Shown in pieces: positions 42,070 through 51,421 of a DNA stretch of 64,000 nucleotides; position 1 is the first letter of the stretch; each line of letters begins with the position of its first letter. Position numbers and translations under genes: made by a program. The notes beneath the pieces were generated by a model, which was given only the letters and a program-made list of their open reading frames with translations, did not search any database and was not told the origin of the DNA. This stretch comes from Bacteroidetes bacterium UKL13-3 (lineage in GTDB: Bacteria > Bacteroidota > Bacteroidia > UKL13-3): NCBI GenBank assembly GCA_001602415.1, contig CP012155.1, positions 1,178,001 to 1,242,000 of the forward strand, read 5' to 3'.

Positions 42070-43722
42070 TCAACCAATGAGTTCCCGTGCTGCTTCTAAT
42101 ACTTTTTGCGAAGGGTTCGCTCCGTGCAACATACGTGCAATTTCCTCTAATCGTTCGTTTTCGGATAATTGCCTGATATGGGTGTAGGTAGTTGTTTTAT
42201 CGGTTGTTTTGTGCACAAAAAAGTGCGCATCAGCCTTGCCAGCAATTTGAGGTAGATGGGTAATGGCTATTACTTGGTGGTGCTTGGAATGCTGCTTCAT
42301 AACCTGTGAAACTTTCAACGCAGCTTCTCCCGAAATACCTGTGTCAATTTCATCAAACACAATACTTGGTAAGGCAACTTTATCGGCAATTAGTGATTTG
42401 ATGCATAACATCAATCGACTTAACTCACCACCTGAGGCCACCTTGCTTATGGGTTGAAAAGATTGGCCTTTGTTGGCTGCAAACAATAGCTGAATTTTAT
42501 CAATCCCTGTTGCCGAAAATCCATCAACGGAATTGCATTCAATTTTAATGTTTGCATCGGGCATTTCAACTTGTTTTAACAACTCATGGATTTTTTTCTC
42601 TGCACCTGGAATTGCTTTTAAACGTTTCTCCGATAGCGACTTTCCTTCTTTACCTAGTTTTTCAGAGAGCAGGCTGAGTTCATGTTGCTTATCGGAAATT
42701 TCGTTTTGTAAACTTCCGATAGAAGCTAAATCGTTCTCAAGTTTTTGTTGCAATAATAGTAGATCTTCATTGCTGGTTGTACGGTGCTTTTTCTGCAAGC
42801 TAAACAATAGTTTCAGTCGTTCTTCTGTTTTTAAAAGCGATTCCGGATCAGCATGTGATTGTTCAGAAACGGTTTCTATTTCCGTGCAAATGTCTTTCAA
42901 TTCAATGCTTACCGAATCAATGCGTTTCATTAATTCATGTAATACCGGATGATATTTGGCAGCAGGTTGTAATATGGCCCGTAGTTGTTGCAATTGGTCG
43001 ATAATACTCAATTCGTCAGCATCCAACATACGAGCAGCATTTTCCGCAGATTGTTGTATTTGCTCGGCATGACCGAGTATTTCTAATTGTTTTTCCAATG
43101 ATGCTTGCTCATCAGCCTGCAGGTTGGCTTCACTTAATTCATTTAATACAAAGCGAAAATAGTCTTCATCGGTGCGTGCTTTCGCCTCTTGCTCAAGCAA
43201 TTCTTTGAGTTCTTTTTCGGTTTTTTTATACGTTTTATATGTTTGAGAATAGGCTGACAATATTGAATCTGTTTCGGCAATGGCATCAACAACACTCAGT
43301 TGAAAGTGTTCTTCGTTTAACTCCATTGTTTGATGCTGCGAAACAATATCAATTAACTGCTCTCCTAAATCTTTTAATATGGTAAGATTTACAGGGGTAT
43401 CGTTCACAAACGCGCGAGATTTACCATTGGGTGCAATCTCTCTCCTTATGATACAGGTTGTATCATAATCCAACTCATGGTTTTCAAAAAAAGATTGTAA
43501 TTTGTAGTTGTCAATACCAAAACTTCCTTCTACCACACATTTATCTTCAGGGTTGTGCAACACTTTACTGTCAGCACGTTCGCCTAAAATTAATCCAAGC
43601 GCTCCCATTAAAATAGATTTACCCGCACCGGTTTCGCCAGTTATAATATTAAGTCGCTTATCAAATGAAATGTCAACCGACTTTATAATGGCATAATTAC
43701 GAATGTGTAAAGATTGCAGCAT
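42070..43722 (-). CDS. recN: DNA repair protein RecN
   Basis: A 550-residue SMC-like ATPase: Walker A GETGAGKSIL near residue 35, two coiled-coil arms (about 150-370), the ABC signature VASGGELSRLMLC and Walker B SIVFDEIDTGISGEAA, then IAITHLPQIAG. RecN helps join and repair double-strand breaks. The length matches the family. It is the last gene of the bamD-rpoZ-coaBC-DUF4835 block but has its own -7 box nine bases before the ATG. Confidence 0.95.
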   Translation of the reverse strand: MLQSLHIRNYAIIKSVDISFDKRLNIITGETGAGKSILMGALGLILGERADSKVLHNPEDKCVVEGSFGIDNYKLQSFFENHELDYDTTCIIRREIAPNGKSRAFVNDTPVNLTILKDLGEQLIDIVSQHQTMELNEEHFQLSVVDAIAETDSILSAYSQTYKTYKKTEKELKELLEQEAKARTDEDYFRFVLNELSEANLQADEQASLEKQLEILGHAEQIQQSAENAARMLDADELSIIDQLQQLRAILQPAAKYHPVLHELMKRIDSVSIELKDICTEIETVSEQSHADPESLLKTEERLKLLFSLQKKHRTTSNEDLLLLQQKLENDLASIGSLQNEISDKQHELSLLSEKLGKEGKSLSEKRLKAIPGAEKKIHELLKQVEMPDANIKIECNSVDGFSATGIDKIQLLFAANKGQSFQPISKVASGGELSRLMLCIKSLIADKVALPSIVFDEIDTGISGEAALKVSQVMKQHSKHHQVIAITHLPQIAGKADAHFFVHKTTDKTTTYTHIRQLSENERLEEIARMLHGANPSQKVLEAARELIG

Positions 43723-43730
43723 ATTAGTGT

Positions 43731-43738
43731 CAAAAGTA
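43731..43738 (-). promoter_or_regulatory. -7 element of recN
   Basis: TACTTTTG on the minus strand, eight bases before the recN ATG, fitting TAnnTTTG. recN can therefore be expressed apart from the upstream genes. Confidence 0.45.
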
Positions 43739-43782
43739 GGGGTTAATAGGAGGAAAATGACAAGGTAATTTTCAACATTTTA

Positions 43783-43840
43783 AATTCTCAATTCTCAATT
43801 CTCTCCCGATAGCTATCAGGACTCAATTCCCAATTCTCAA
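43783..43840. repeat. AATTCTC tandem repeat with a CCCGATAGCTATC palindrome
   Basis: Three adjacent AATTCTC heptamers (43783-43803), an imperfect palindrome CCCGATAGCTATCAGGA, then AATTCCC and AATTCTC again. Further on (43909-43935) are variants of CATCCAACATCCAATATC. It fills the gap between recN and the DUF4835 gene. Confidence 0.65.
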
Positions 43841-43942
43841 TGATGGGTTGTAATATTTGGCGATGTGTCTGAGAGTATTGATTTCTAAAATTCTAAAACC
43901 ATAGCATCCAACATCCAATATCGAACACCCAGCATCCTGTTC

Positions 43943-44848
43943 TTACCTAATTTTTTCGTATTTGCTGATATTGGAAACATTAATTTCACTCAGTAAATCA
44001 ATCGCTTTTGGTTTTTCAGTTGCTGGTGCATTTTTGTATATGTTCACCAATTCATCACTTTTTGCCTCGAAGAAAAGAATGAGCATTACAGTATTGGGAG
44101 CGATTTTAAAAACTTTTTGAACGAGTTCTAAACAGGCATAAATATTTTTGCGCGCAGCTTCTGGGTTCTTACTCATAATATCCATGCCTTCCCGATGGTA
44201 TTTGTAGTATGCTTCGCGAATGGGGCGAAACCGTTCGTTGAGTATATTATCAATTAAGTTGTAGCGTGAGCGCAAGTTGCGTTCAAATGGCTGCCAACCT
44301 GCCAAACCAGATCCTTGCTGCGCATTGTTCGCAATTTGCAAGGCTTTGTTAAAGAAGGGAGTTCCTCCCAATAAGCCAAACGAATCGTAATCCAATCCGA
44401 TAATGTAATAACTGTAGAAACCAAGTAATGAAGTGAGGTTAGAAGTGTAGGAGTTTTCATTAAAGTTCATTGGTTGAAACTCGGCAAAATCAAACTCTAT
44501 ATTTTCATCCAGAACATTGAAAATAGTTGTGTTGTATGAGGTTCCAAAAACGGGCCTTCGACTGATAATTTGCATTGTACCTACAAAATGATTCGTTTTC
44601 ACATCGTACGAACTCAAAATAATTTGCAGGTTACACTCAATACGTTCGTTGGATTGAACTTTTTCGGCTGTCCATTGGCGGTTATTTATGAATTCACCAA
44701 TAGCTTGTTCAAGTGTTCGAAATATTTTTTTATCAGTGAGCTGAATTTGGTTATCAATAACCTTTACGTTGCACAGAATTTCTTGTGCAAACAAGGTAGT
44801 ACTCACCAGAATAATGAGGGTTAACAAAAGAAGGCGTTTATGCATCAA
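43943..44848 (-). CDS. DUF4835 protein (PorD-like, type IX secretion associated)
   Basis: A 301-residue protein with a signal peptide (cut near LFAQ). The mature start EILCNVKVIDNQIQLTDKK with LEQAIGEFINNRQW is the signature of DUF4835. These proteins are conserved in Bacteroidota with type IX secretion and some annotations call them PorD; I am not certain of the role. It overlaps coaBC by 11 bases. Confidence 0.82.
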   Translation of the reverse strand: MMHKRLLLLTLIILVSTTLFAQEILCNVKVIDNQIQLTDKKIFRTLEQAIGEFINNRQWTAEKVQSNERIECNLQIILSSYDVKTNHFVGTMQIISRRPVFGTSYNTTIFNVLDENIEFDFAEFQPMNFNENSYTSNLTSLLGFYSYYIIGLDYDSFGLLGGTPFFNKALQIANNAQQGSGLAGWQPFERNLRSRYNLIDNILNERFRPIREAYYKYHREGMDIMSKNPEAARKNIYACLELVQKVFKIAPNTVMLILFFEAKSDELVNIYKNAPATEKPKAIDLLSEINVSNISKYEKIR

Positions 44849-46040
44849 TGATTTGCATTATTTTGTTTACAATATCCAATGCCACTTCCGATTTCGACTT
44901 AAGGTTAAAATTGGTTTGGGTTCCGTTGCGGTCAATAATACTAACCTTGTTGGTAGTATGTCCGAATCCAGCACCTTTTGTTCGCAGCGAATTAAGAACG
45001 ATGAAATCAAGGTTTTTAGCATGCAATTTTTTAATGGCATTATTCACCTCGTTATCCGTTTCGAGGGCAAAACCAACAAGTACTTGTTTTTTGAGTTTTT
45101 TTCGACCCAATTCAGCTAAAATGTCTTTTGTTTTTTTGAGTTTAAGATGCAACTCATCACCACTTTTTTTGATTTTGGTGATGGATACTTTTTCGGGAGT
45201 ATAATCTGCAACTGCAGCACTCATAACTGCAATATCTGATTTAGCAAAAGCCTTCACTGTTTGGTTAAACATATCCTCTGCAGAGGTTACATCAATACGT
45301 TTAATGTTTGCATGTTGTTGGTGCAAATCTGTTGGCCCACTGATAAGTGTAACTATTGCTCCTTGGCGGGCAAATACCTCTGCCAAGGCAAATCCCATTC
45401 TTCCGCTCGAGTGATTACCAATAAACCTAACAGGATCTATACTTTCGTATGTTGGTCCAGCTGTTACCAGTACTTTTTTTCCTTTAAGTTTTAACGAAAT
45501 TGAAGTATCGTTCAACAAAAAAGTAACAATTTCATCAGGCTCTAACATTCGCCCTTTTCCCATCAATCCGCTTGCCAATTCTCCTTCGGCAACCGGTAAA
45601 ACAGTATTACCAAAATCGTTTAGTTTTTGCAGATTTATTTGTGTGGCAGGATGGGCGTACATATCCAAATCCATTGCAGGAGCAATATAGGTTTTGCAGC
45701 GAGCGGATAGGTAAGTAGCAAGCAGTATATTATCACATAAACCATTTGCCATTTTCGCAATAGTGTTTGCAGTTGCAGGAGCCATTAGCAGCATATCGGC
45801 CCATAAGCCTAATTCCACATGGTTGTTCCATTCTCCTTCGGCATTTGCCTTGAAGTTACTTATAACTGGATTTTTTGAAAGGGTAGCGAGTGTAAGCGGA
45901 GTAATAAAGTCGTGCGCATCATGCGTCATCACTACTTTTACCGTTGCGCCTTGTTTTACCAATAAACGAACAAGTGTAGCTGCTTTATAGGCAGCAATAC
46001 TTCCGCTTACACCCAGTATAATTTTTTTACCCTTGAGCAT
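44838..46040 (-). CDS. coaBC: CoaBC, phosphopantothenoylcysteine synthetase/decarboxylase
   Basis: A 400-residue bifunctional enzyme. The N-terminal flavin-dependent decarboxylase CoaC (1-190) has GVSGSIAAYKA, MAPATANTIAKMANGLCDN and the PAMD segment; the C-terminal CTP-dependent ligase CoaB (190-400) has VTAGPTYESIDPVRFIGNHSSG and NSLRTKGAGFG. It makes 4'-phosphopantetheine on the way to coenzyme A. It starts six bases after rpoZ, as usual in Bacteroidota. Confidence 0.95.
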   Translation of the reverse strand: MLKGKKIILGVSGSIAAYKAATLVRLLVKQGATVKVVMTHDAHDFITPLTLATLSKNPVISNFKANAEGEWNNHVELGLWADMLLMAPATANTIAKMANGLCDNILLATYLSARCKTYIAPAMDLDMYAHPATQINLQKLNDFGNTVLPVAEGELASGLMGKGRMLEPDEIVTFLLNDTSISLKLKGKKVLVTAGPTYESIDPVRFIGNHSSGRMGFALAEVFARQGAIVTLISGPTDLHQQHANIKRIDVTSAEDMFNQTVKAFAKSDIAVMSAAVADYTPEKVSITKIKKSGDELHLKLKKTKDILAELGRKKLKKQVLVGFALETDNEVNNAIKKLHAKNLDFIVLNSLRTKGAGFGHTTNKVSIIDRNGTQTNFNLKSKSEVALDIVNKIMQIIDA

Positions 46041-46046
46041 AGCTGC

Positions 46047-46385
46047 TTAGTTTTTTCCGCGTGTTTCTTTTTCAGGATTGCGGTGGTAAACTTTACCGTT
46101 TAAAAATTCTTCAACAGCAATCAATGTTGGTTTTGGCAAACGTTCGTAATAGCTTGAAATTTCAATCTGTTCGCGGTTTTCAAATACTTCCTCCAACGTA
46201 TCGCTATCATTGTTAAATTCTTGCAATTTGCTGTGCAGTTCTTCTTTCATTTGAGCAGCAATTTGGTTAGCTCTTTTTGAAATAATTGCCAATGATTCAT
46301 AAAGGTTTTCAGTCTTTTCGTCAATTCTTCTTAAATCGCGAACCACAGTTGTTTGTGGTACATTTTGGTAGTTAATAGTTGCCAT
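46047..46385 (-). CDS. rpoZ: RNA polymerase omega-like subunit
   Basis: A 112-residue protein with the omega-type helix RRIDEKTENLYESLAIISKRANQIA, followed by a Bacteroidota-specific C-terminal half with EEFLNGKVYHRNPEKE. It is the Bacteroidota form of omega, often annotated as RNA polymerase Rpb6. It lies between bamD (17 bases) and coaBC (6 bases), matching the conserved rpoZ-coaBC order. Confidence 0.85.
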   Translation of the reverse strand: MATINYQNVPQTTVVRDLRRIDEKTENLYESLAIISKRANQIAAQMKEELHSKLQEFNNDSDTLEEVFENREQIEISSYYERLPKPTLIAVEEFLNGKVYHRNPEKETRGKN

Positions 46386-46402
46386 TTTTGTATGTATAAT
46401 AT

Positions 46403-47248
46403 TTAGTTATTGTTTGCTTCTTGTTGTTTCTCTTTTGTTTTTTCTTGAGCTATCTTTTTAAGCGCAATTGTTGCTTTTACGGTTAATACCTTTAAATCGT
46501 TGTAATACTTGTTTGTGGTGTCGGAATATTCATTCATGTATTCACTAAAAGCAGTTAAAAAAGTATTATAGCGTTCTTCTTGTTTAGTTTCGATACTGCC
46601 TTTTGCCAACAAATAATGTGATTTAACGGTAAGGTAATCAATTTCCTCCTTGTAGGGTGTTTCCGGAAAATCTTTTACTACGTTCGGTAAGGCCACAATA
46701 GCGCTTTTATACTGACGAATATTATAATACAATTTTGCGTTTTTGTATGATTTAAACGAAAGTTTTCCTCTTAGCTTATCTAATAGCACATTACACTCAG
46801 GTATATATTTACTATCGGGGTAAACAGTAACAAACAACTTTATAGATTCAATTCCTTTTTGTGTATCTGTTGGATCGAGGTAATAAGATTGGGATTCTAA
46901 ATACTGACAATAGGCTGTCATGTATAAACTTTCCTCGGAGTATAATCCAGTAGGGAAGCTTTCGTAATAACTTTTAAACTGATAACCAGCCAATGGATAG
47001 TTTTGTAAGCCATAATTACAATAGGCACTGTAATAGATAACCTTTTCAGCCATTCCTGTCCCGTTAAAGTTATCTTGTAGTTGCTCAAATAAATTGGAAG
47101 CACGGTAATAATCCTTTTTGTTGTAATAGTACATGGCCATTTCCAACTTCTTATTTGGGTCTGGATTTTTGAGGGTTTTTTGGTACTTACTGCAAGCAGT
47201 TGTAAGCACTAAAACAAAAGATAAAATATATAAAAGGCGTTTGGTCAT
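46403..47248 (-). CDS. bamD: Outer membrane assembly lipoprotein BamD
   Basis: A 281-residue lipoprotein (lipobox TTAC-S at about residue 19) with TPR-like helices: AMYYYNKKDYYRASNLFEQL, YSAYCNYGLQNYPLAGYQFK, and ESLYMTAYCQYLES. BamD is the essential partner of BamA in inserting beta-barrel proteins. The lysine/glutamate-rich tail is typical. Its promoter, at 47294-47264, likely serves bamD-rpoZ-coaBC-DUF4835. Confidence 0.9.
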   Translation of the reverse strand: MTKRLLYILSFVLVLTTACSKYQKTLKNPDPNKKLEMAMYYYNKKDYYRASNLFEQLQDNFNGTGMAEKVIYYSAYCNYGLQNYPLAGYQFKSYYESFPTGLYSEESLYMTAYCQYLESQSYYLDPTDTQKGIESIKLFVTVYPDSKYIPECNVLLDKLRGKLSFKSYKNAKLYYNIRQYKSAIVALPNVVKDFPETPYKEEIDYLTVKSHYLLAKGSIETKQEERYNTFLTAFSEYMNEYSDTTNKYYNDLKVLTVKATIALKKIAQEKTKEKQQEANNN

Positions 47249-47263
47249 TGTTTAACTAAAAGA

Positions 47264-47294
47264 CAAAATTAAGGCATTATTCTCCTTTGTCAAT
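47264..47294 (-). promoter_or_regulatory. Promoter of the bamD-rpoZ-coaBC operon
   Basis: On the minus strand ATTG (47294-47291), 19 bases, TAATTTTG (47271-47264). This is the Bacteroidota layout with one mismatch in the -33 box. The ATG follows 15 bases later. Confidence 0.6.
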
Positions 47295-47404
47295 AGCTAA
47301 AAGGCCTCAAAACAAAAACTTTCCTCCTGTTTATGAGTGTATTAGGCGTTAAAATAGGGGTAAAATTTTGTGTTTTTACTATAGGGTTTTACCTTGTTTA
47401 AAAT

Positions 47405-47965
47405 ATGGTTCACATTTGGTGTAAAATATTGATTTTATTGGGGTTTACGGCATTTTTAAATGCTGCTGTTGCTCAGAATGTTATCCCGCCTCAAGATACG
47501 TTGGAGAGGGATATTGATACCGCTGTGGCCCAAACCATCACTTTAATAACCAAACTAACATCGGTTACAAAAGTAGATAGCCTCATTCAACATGCCTATT
47601 CTTTTATTGGCGATCGATATAGACGTGGTGGTACTTCAACCAAGGGTTTTGACTGTTCGGGCTATACAATGATAGTTTTTAAAAAGTTTGACATAAAATT
47701 ACCGCATACTTCTGCCGGACAAGGATTGGTTGGTGTTGAAGTAAATAAGACCAATATCAAAAAGGGGGATTTGATTTTGTTTAAGGGTAGAGGTCGCAGA
47801 AACCGGAGAATTGGGCACGTTGGAATTGTTATTTCTGAAAAAGGCGAGCCAGTAAGATTCATACATTCAAGTACCAGCGATGGTGTGCGCATTGATAGGC
47901 TGGAGTTTGACTATTACCGGAAACGTTACGTGAAAGCGGTAAGGCTTCCGGAATTGTACAAATAG
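47405..47965 (+). CDS. NlpC/P60 (C40) cell-wall peptidase
   Basis: A 186-residue protein with a signal peptide (cut near AVAQ) and an NlpC/P60 domain (about 60-180): GTSTKGFDCSGYTMIVF with the catalytic cysteine, the histidine in RIGHVGIV and a third polar residue in RFIHSS. It cuts peptide bonds in peptidoglycan stems. There is no wall-binding domain. Divergent from bamD. Confidence 0.9.
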   Translation: MVHIWCKILILLGFTAFLNAAVAQNVIPPQDTLERDIDTAVAQTITLITKLTSVTKVDSLIQHAYSFIGDRYRRGGTSTKGFDCSGYTMIVFKKFDIKLPHTSAGQGLVGVEVNKTNIKKGDLILFKGRGRRNRRIGHVGIVISEKGEPVRFIHSSTSDGVRIDRLEFDYYRKRYVKAVRLPELYK

Positions 47966-48031
47966 AACTCATTCTTGTAAAATAGTATCCTATTATTATC
48001 TTATACCTATAAAAATCAACTCAATTTAATT

Positions 48032-48969
48032 ATGAAACTAAGGATACTCGCATGTTTTTTTACAACTGTTTCAGTAAACTCATTTGCGCAAGAAATTTCA
48101 ACTGCTGCCGCAACATCATGGAAGCGAGAAATGCAAACGGGTGTAAATATTAACCAAGCTACCTATAGCGATAATTGGCGATCAGGGGGAGTTAATTCTA
48201 TTGCCATCGGGGCGTTTTTAAATGCCAAAGCCGATTACCGCACCGCTATGTATGACTGGACAAACGACATGCAATTATTATATGGTAATGTTCAAAACAA
48301 GCGGCAATCCATGCGCAAAAATGCGGATAGAATATTTTTAGAATCAAAATTTGCGTACCGATTAAGTAAGAATTGGAGTGCTTTTGGTTCGGTAACTTTT
48401 ATGAGTCAGTTTGCTGCAGGATTTGAATATTTTAAACTAAAGACTCAACCGGAAAAGAATTTGGTGAAGAGCAATCGCTCAGAATTTCAGGCATGCTGTC
48501 TCCGGCATATTTAACAGAAGCACTCGGAATAGAATACAAACCGGTCGAGTATTTCTCTGCACAATTTGGACTAGGAGCCTTACGTCAAACTTTTGTTACT
48601 GATCAAACATTATACGATAAATACGCACCAACAGCCCCCAAATACAATGAAATATATGGAGTGAAACGTGGCGAGAATATGCGTAATCAAATAGTTTTTC
48701 AGTTTGTTGCAAATTTTGATAAAGAGATTGCTAAAAATATGTTTTTAAAAGCCCGTTATATGGCTGTTGCCGATTATGCCAAACTCAACGGACAAGGAAT
48801 TGTGCATCGATTAGATGCCAACCTAACAGCCAAAGTAAACCGATACATCAATGTAAATCTCGCAGGTGTGATTTTATATGATTATGATCAAGATGTTGAT
48901 GTTCAGTTTTCGCAGGTATTATCGTTGGGGATTTTATACGGTTTGAGCAATCAGCCTAAGAAACAATAA
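48032..48969 (+). pseudogene. DUF3078 outer-membrane protein gene, frameshifted
   Basis: Two overlapping frames make one protein of about 310 residues. The first (from 48032, signal peptide cut near SFAQ, WKREMQTGVNINQATYSDNW, then FAAGFEYF) runs out of frame after about 48436. The second frame is open from 48436 and continues TKDSTGKEFGEE and RISGMLSPAYLTEALG to 48969. Removing the effect of one missing base anywhere in 48437-48463 restores a full DUF3078 beta-barrel-like protein. Either a true recent mutation or a sequencing error. Confidence 0.8.
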
Positions 48970-49052
48970 GTTGCTTGCGACCATTGTAAACTAAACGCTG
49001 ATCGTTTTATCACTGTTGATATTTTCCCCATAACCCACAACTCTAATTGTCG

Positions 49053-49060
49053 TATTTTTA
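49053..49060 (+). promoter_or_regulatory. -7-like element of the helicase gene
   Basis: TATTTTTA, one base off TAnnTTTG, four bases before GTG at 49065. The spacing equals that before the gene at 7094 and supports GTG as the start. Confidence 0.4.
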
Positions 49061-49064
49061 CTGC

Positions 49065-51371
49065 GTGGATTATTTAAGTTTATTAAACGACAGTCAGCGC
49101 GAAGCTGTATTGCAAACAGAAGGACCTGTAATGATTGTGGCGGGTGCTGGTTCCGGAAAAACACGCGTACTTACTTATCGTATTGCGCATCTTATTCAAA
49201 AAGGAATAGATCCTTTTAATATATTATCATTAACCTTTACCAATAAGGCTGCCAAAGAAATGCGGGAACGTATTCACAAGGTAGCAGGAAGTGAGTCTAA
49301 AAATCTATGGATGGGAACCTTTCACTCAATTTTTGCGCGTATTCTCCGCATCGAGAGTGATAAAATAGGCTACCCACGTAATTTTACCATTTATGATACT
49401 GATGACGCTAAGAGTTTGCTCAAAAGTATTGTAAACGAAATGAAGCTGGATGATAAGGTATACAAACCTGGTGTGTTGCTTAATAGAATTTCGGGTGCAA
49501 AAAATGCCTTGCTCAAGGCAGCCGACTATAAAGCGGATGGCGAAAACACGTTGTATGACGAATCGGCAGGAAGGCCACGTTTTGGTGATATTTATACCAT
49601 GTATGAAGCTCGTTGTTTCCGCGCAGGTGCCATGGATTTTGACGATTTGTTGATGAAAACACATGAGCTGCTCAATACCCATAACGAGGTATTGCACAAA
49701 TACCAGCAGATGTTCAAGTACATTATGGTGGATGAGTTTCAGGATACCAACCATGCCCAGTATGCTATCATCCGTAAGCTGGCCAATGTATACCAAAATA
49801 TCGCTGTAGTTGGCGATGATGCTCAAAGTATTTATGCGTTCCGTGGTGCCACTATCAAAAATATTCTAAACTTCAACCGAGATTTTTCGGATGTAAAAAT
49901 GATTAGGTTAGAGCAAAATTATCGCAGTACCAAAACCATTGTAAATGCGGCTAACTCTATTATTAAACAGAATAAAGACCAGATCGAAAAAAAGGTATGG
50001 ACTGAAAACGGAGCGGGAGAGAAAATAAGTGTGTTTCGCGCAATCACCGATAATGAAGAAGGTAAGATGGTCGCATCTTCCATTTTTCAGGATAAGATGA
50101 ATGGCCATTTACTCAATAAGGATTTTGCCATTCTGTATCGCACCAATGCTCAAAGTAGAGCCATGGAGGAGGCTTTGCGTAAGTTGAATATTCCATATAA
50201 AATTTATGGTGGACAATCATTTTACCAACGCAAGGAAGTAAAAGATCTCATTGCTTACTTCAGGGTAGTTATCAATCCAAAGGATGAAGAGGCTCTTAAA
50301 CGCATTATCAATTACCCAACACGTGGTATTGGTAAAACAACACTCGATCACCTGCTGGTACTTGCCGATTCACACCAAAAAAGTTGGTTTGAAATAATGG
50401 AAGAGGCTCCTTATTACGGACTTAAAGCCGCTGGTTTATTGCAGGATTTTGTGATGATGATTAAAAGTTTTCAAACACTTCTTCCGCACAATGCTTATGA
50501 TGCAGCCTTGCACATTGCCAAACAAAGTGGTGTACTCAAAAATTTGTATGACGATAAAACTGTTGAAGGTATAGCTCGCTATGAGAATCTGGTTGAGTTG
50601 CTCAATGGTATAAAGGAATTTAGTGTTGAAGAAACTGCCGATGATGATGGCGTGCTGCGGCCAAATACGTTAACAGGTTTTATGGAAAACATTGCATTGC
50701 TTACCGATGCTGATAAAGACAACGATGAAGATAATGACAAGGTGAGCATGATGACGATTCATGCTTCAAAAGGTTTAGAGTTTAAGCAAGTGTTTGTGGT
50801 TGGTTTGGAAGAAAACTTATTTCCATCGCAACTCTCTCTTAACAGTCGCAGCGAATTGGAAGAGGAGCGTAGGTTATTCTATGTTGCACTTACACGTGCA
50901 ATGGATAAGCTCACCTTATCATTTGCAACTTCACGATTTAAGTTTGGCAGTATGATTAACAGTGAGCCAAGTCGTTTTTTGCAAGAGATAGATCCGCAAT
51001 ATTTGAATATTGAGGGTATGATTCAAAAGCAATCACAGCCGCAGATACAACGCAGCAGTTATGGAAGTAAACCCCAATATGCTACAGCCAAACGTGCTCC
51101 CGAAACAGCGTTTCCTCCAGCGACTATTCCTAAAGGCTTTAAACCTATCAATAAAGCAGTGCCGGCTCCAGCTTCAATTGATCCTAATTTTGTGGGTGAT
51201 GATACCAGTAATTTACAAGTAGGTCAGCAAGTAGAACATGCACGTTTTGGGAATGGAATGGTTACTAGTGTGGAGGGTTCAGGAGAAGCTAAAAAAGCCA
51301 ATATTGAATTTGAAAATGGACATGGTAAAAAAACTATTGTGTTAAAGTTTGCCAAGTTGAAGATTAAGTAG
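49065..51371 (+). CDS. UvrD/PcrA-type ATP-dependent DNA helicase
   Basis: A 768-residue superfamily 1A helicase: Q-motif NDSQREAV, Walker A GAGSGKTR, Walker B MVDEFQDTN, GDDAQSIYAFRGA, LEQNYRST, STIHASKG-type motif MTIHASKGLEFK and VALTRAMDKL. The C-terminal 60 residues form a tudor-like domain with HARFGNGMVTSVEG, as in PcrA/UvrD proteins that bind RNA polymerase. It unwinds DNA in repair and removes RecA. GTG at 49065 is preferred over TTG at 49047 because the latter lies inside the probable promoter. Confidence 0.93.
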   Translation: MDYLSLLNDSQREAVLQTEGPVMIVAGAGSGKTRVLTYRIAHLIQKGIDPFNILSLTFTNKAAKEMRERIHKVAGSESKNLWMGTFHSIFARILRIESDKIGYPRNFTIYDTDDAKSLLKSIVNEMKLDDKVYKPGVLLNRISGAKNALLKAADYKADGENTLYDESAGRPRFGDIYTMYEARCFRAGAMDFDDLLMKTHELLNTHNEVLHKYQQMFKYIMVDEFQDTNHAQYAIIRKLANVYQNIAVVGDDAQSIYAFRGATIKNILNFNRDFSDVKMIRLEQNYRSTKTIVNAANSIIKQNKDQIEKKVWTENGAGEKISVFRAITDNEEGKMVASSIFQDKMNGHLLNKDFAILYRTNAQSRAMEEALRKLNIPYKIYGGQSFYQRKEVKDLIAYFRVVINPKDEEALKRIINYPTRGIGKTTLDHLLVLADSHQKSWFEIMEEAPYYGLKAAGLLQDFVMMIKSFQTLLPHNAYDAALHIAKQSGVLKNLYDDKTVEGIARYENLVELLNGIKEFSVEETADDDGVLRPNTLTGFMENIALLTDADKDNDEDNDKVSMMTIHASKGLEFKQVFVVGLEENLFPSQLSLNSRSELEEERRLFYVALTRAMDKLTLSFATSRFKFGSMINSEPSRFLQEIDPQYLNIEGMIQKQSQPQIQRSSYGSKPQYATAKRAPETAFPPATIPKGFKPINKAVPAPASIDPNFVGDDTSNLQVGQQVEHARFGNGMVTSVEGSGEAKKANIEFENGHGKKTIVLKFAKLKIK

Positions 51372-51421
51372 TCAGTTCGAGTAGCGAGCAGGGGCATTGT
51401 TTTGCGCGTATCGAGAACCGT

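Noticed and set aside
48431-48460. Possible programmed frameshift site (TTTAAAC and GGAAAAG near the DUF3078 frame switch)
   Set aside because: TTTAAAC is in the wrong phase for -1 slippage and the -1 frame has a stop directly there. GGAAAAG gives poor re-pairing in the P site. A deletion or read error is simpler.
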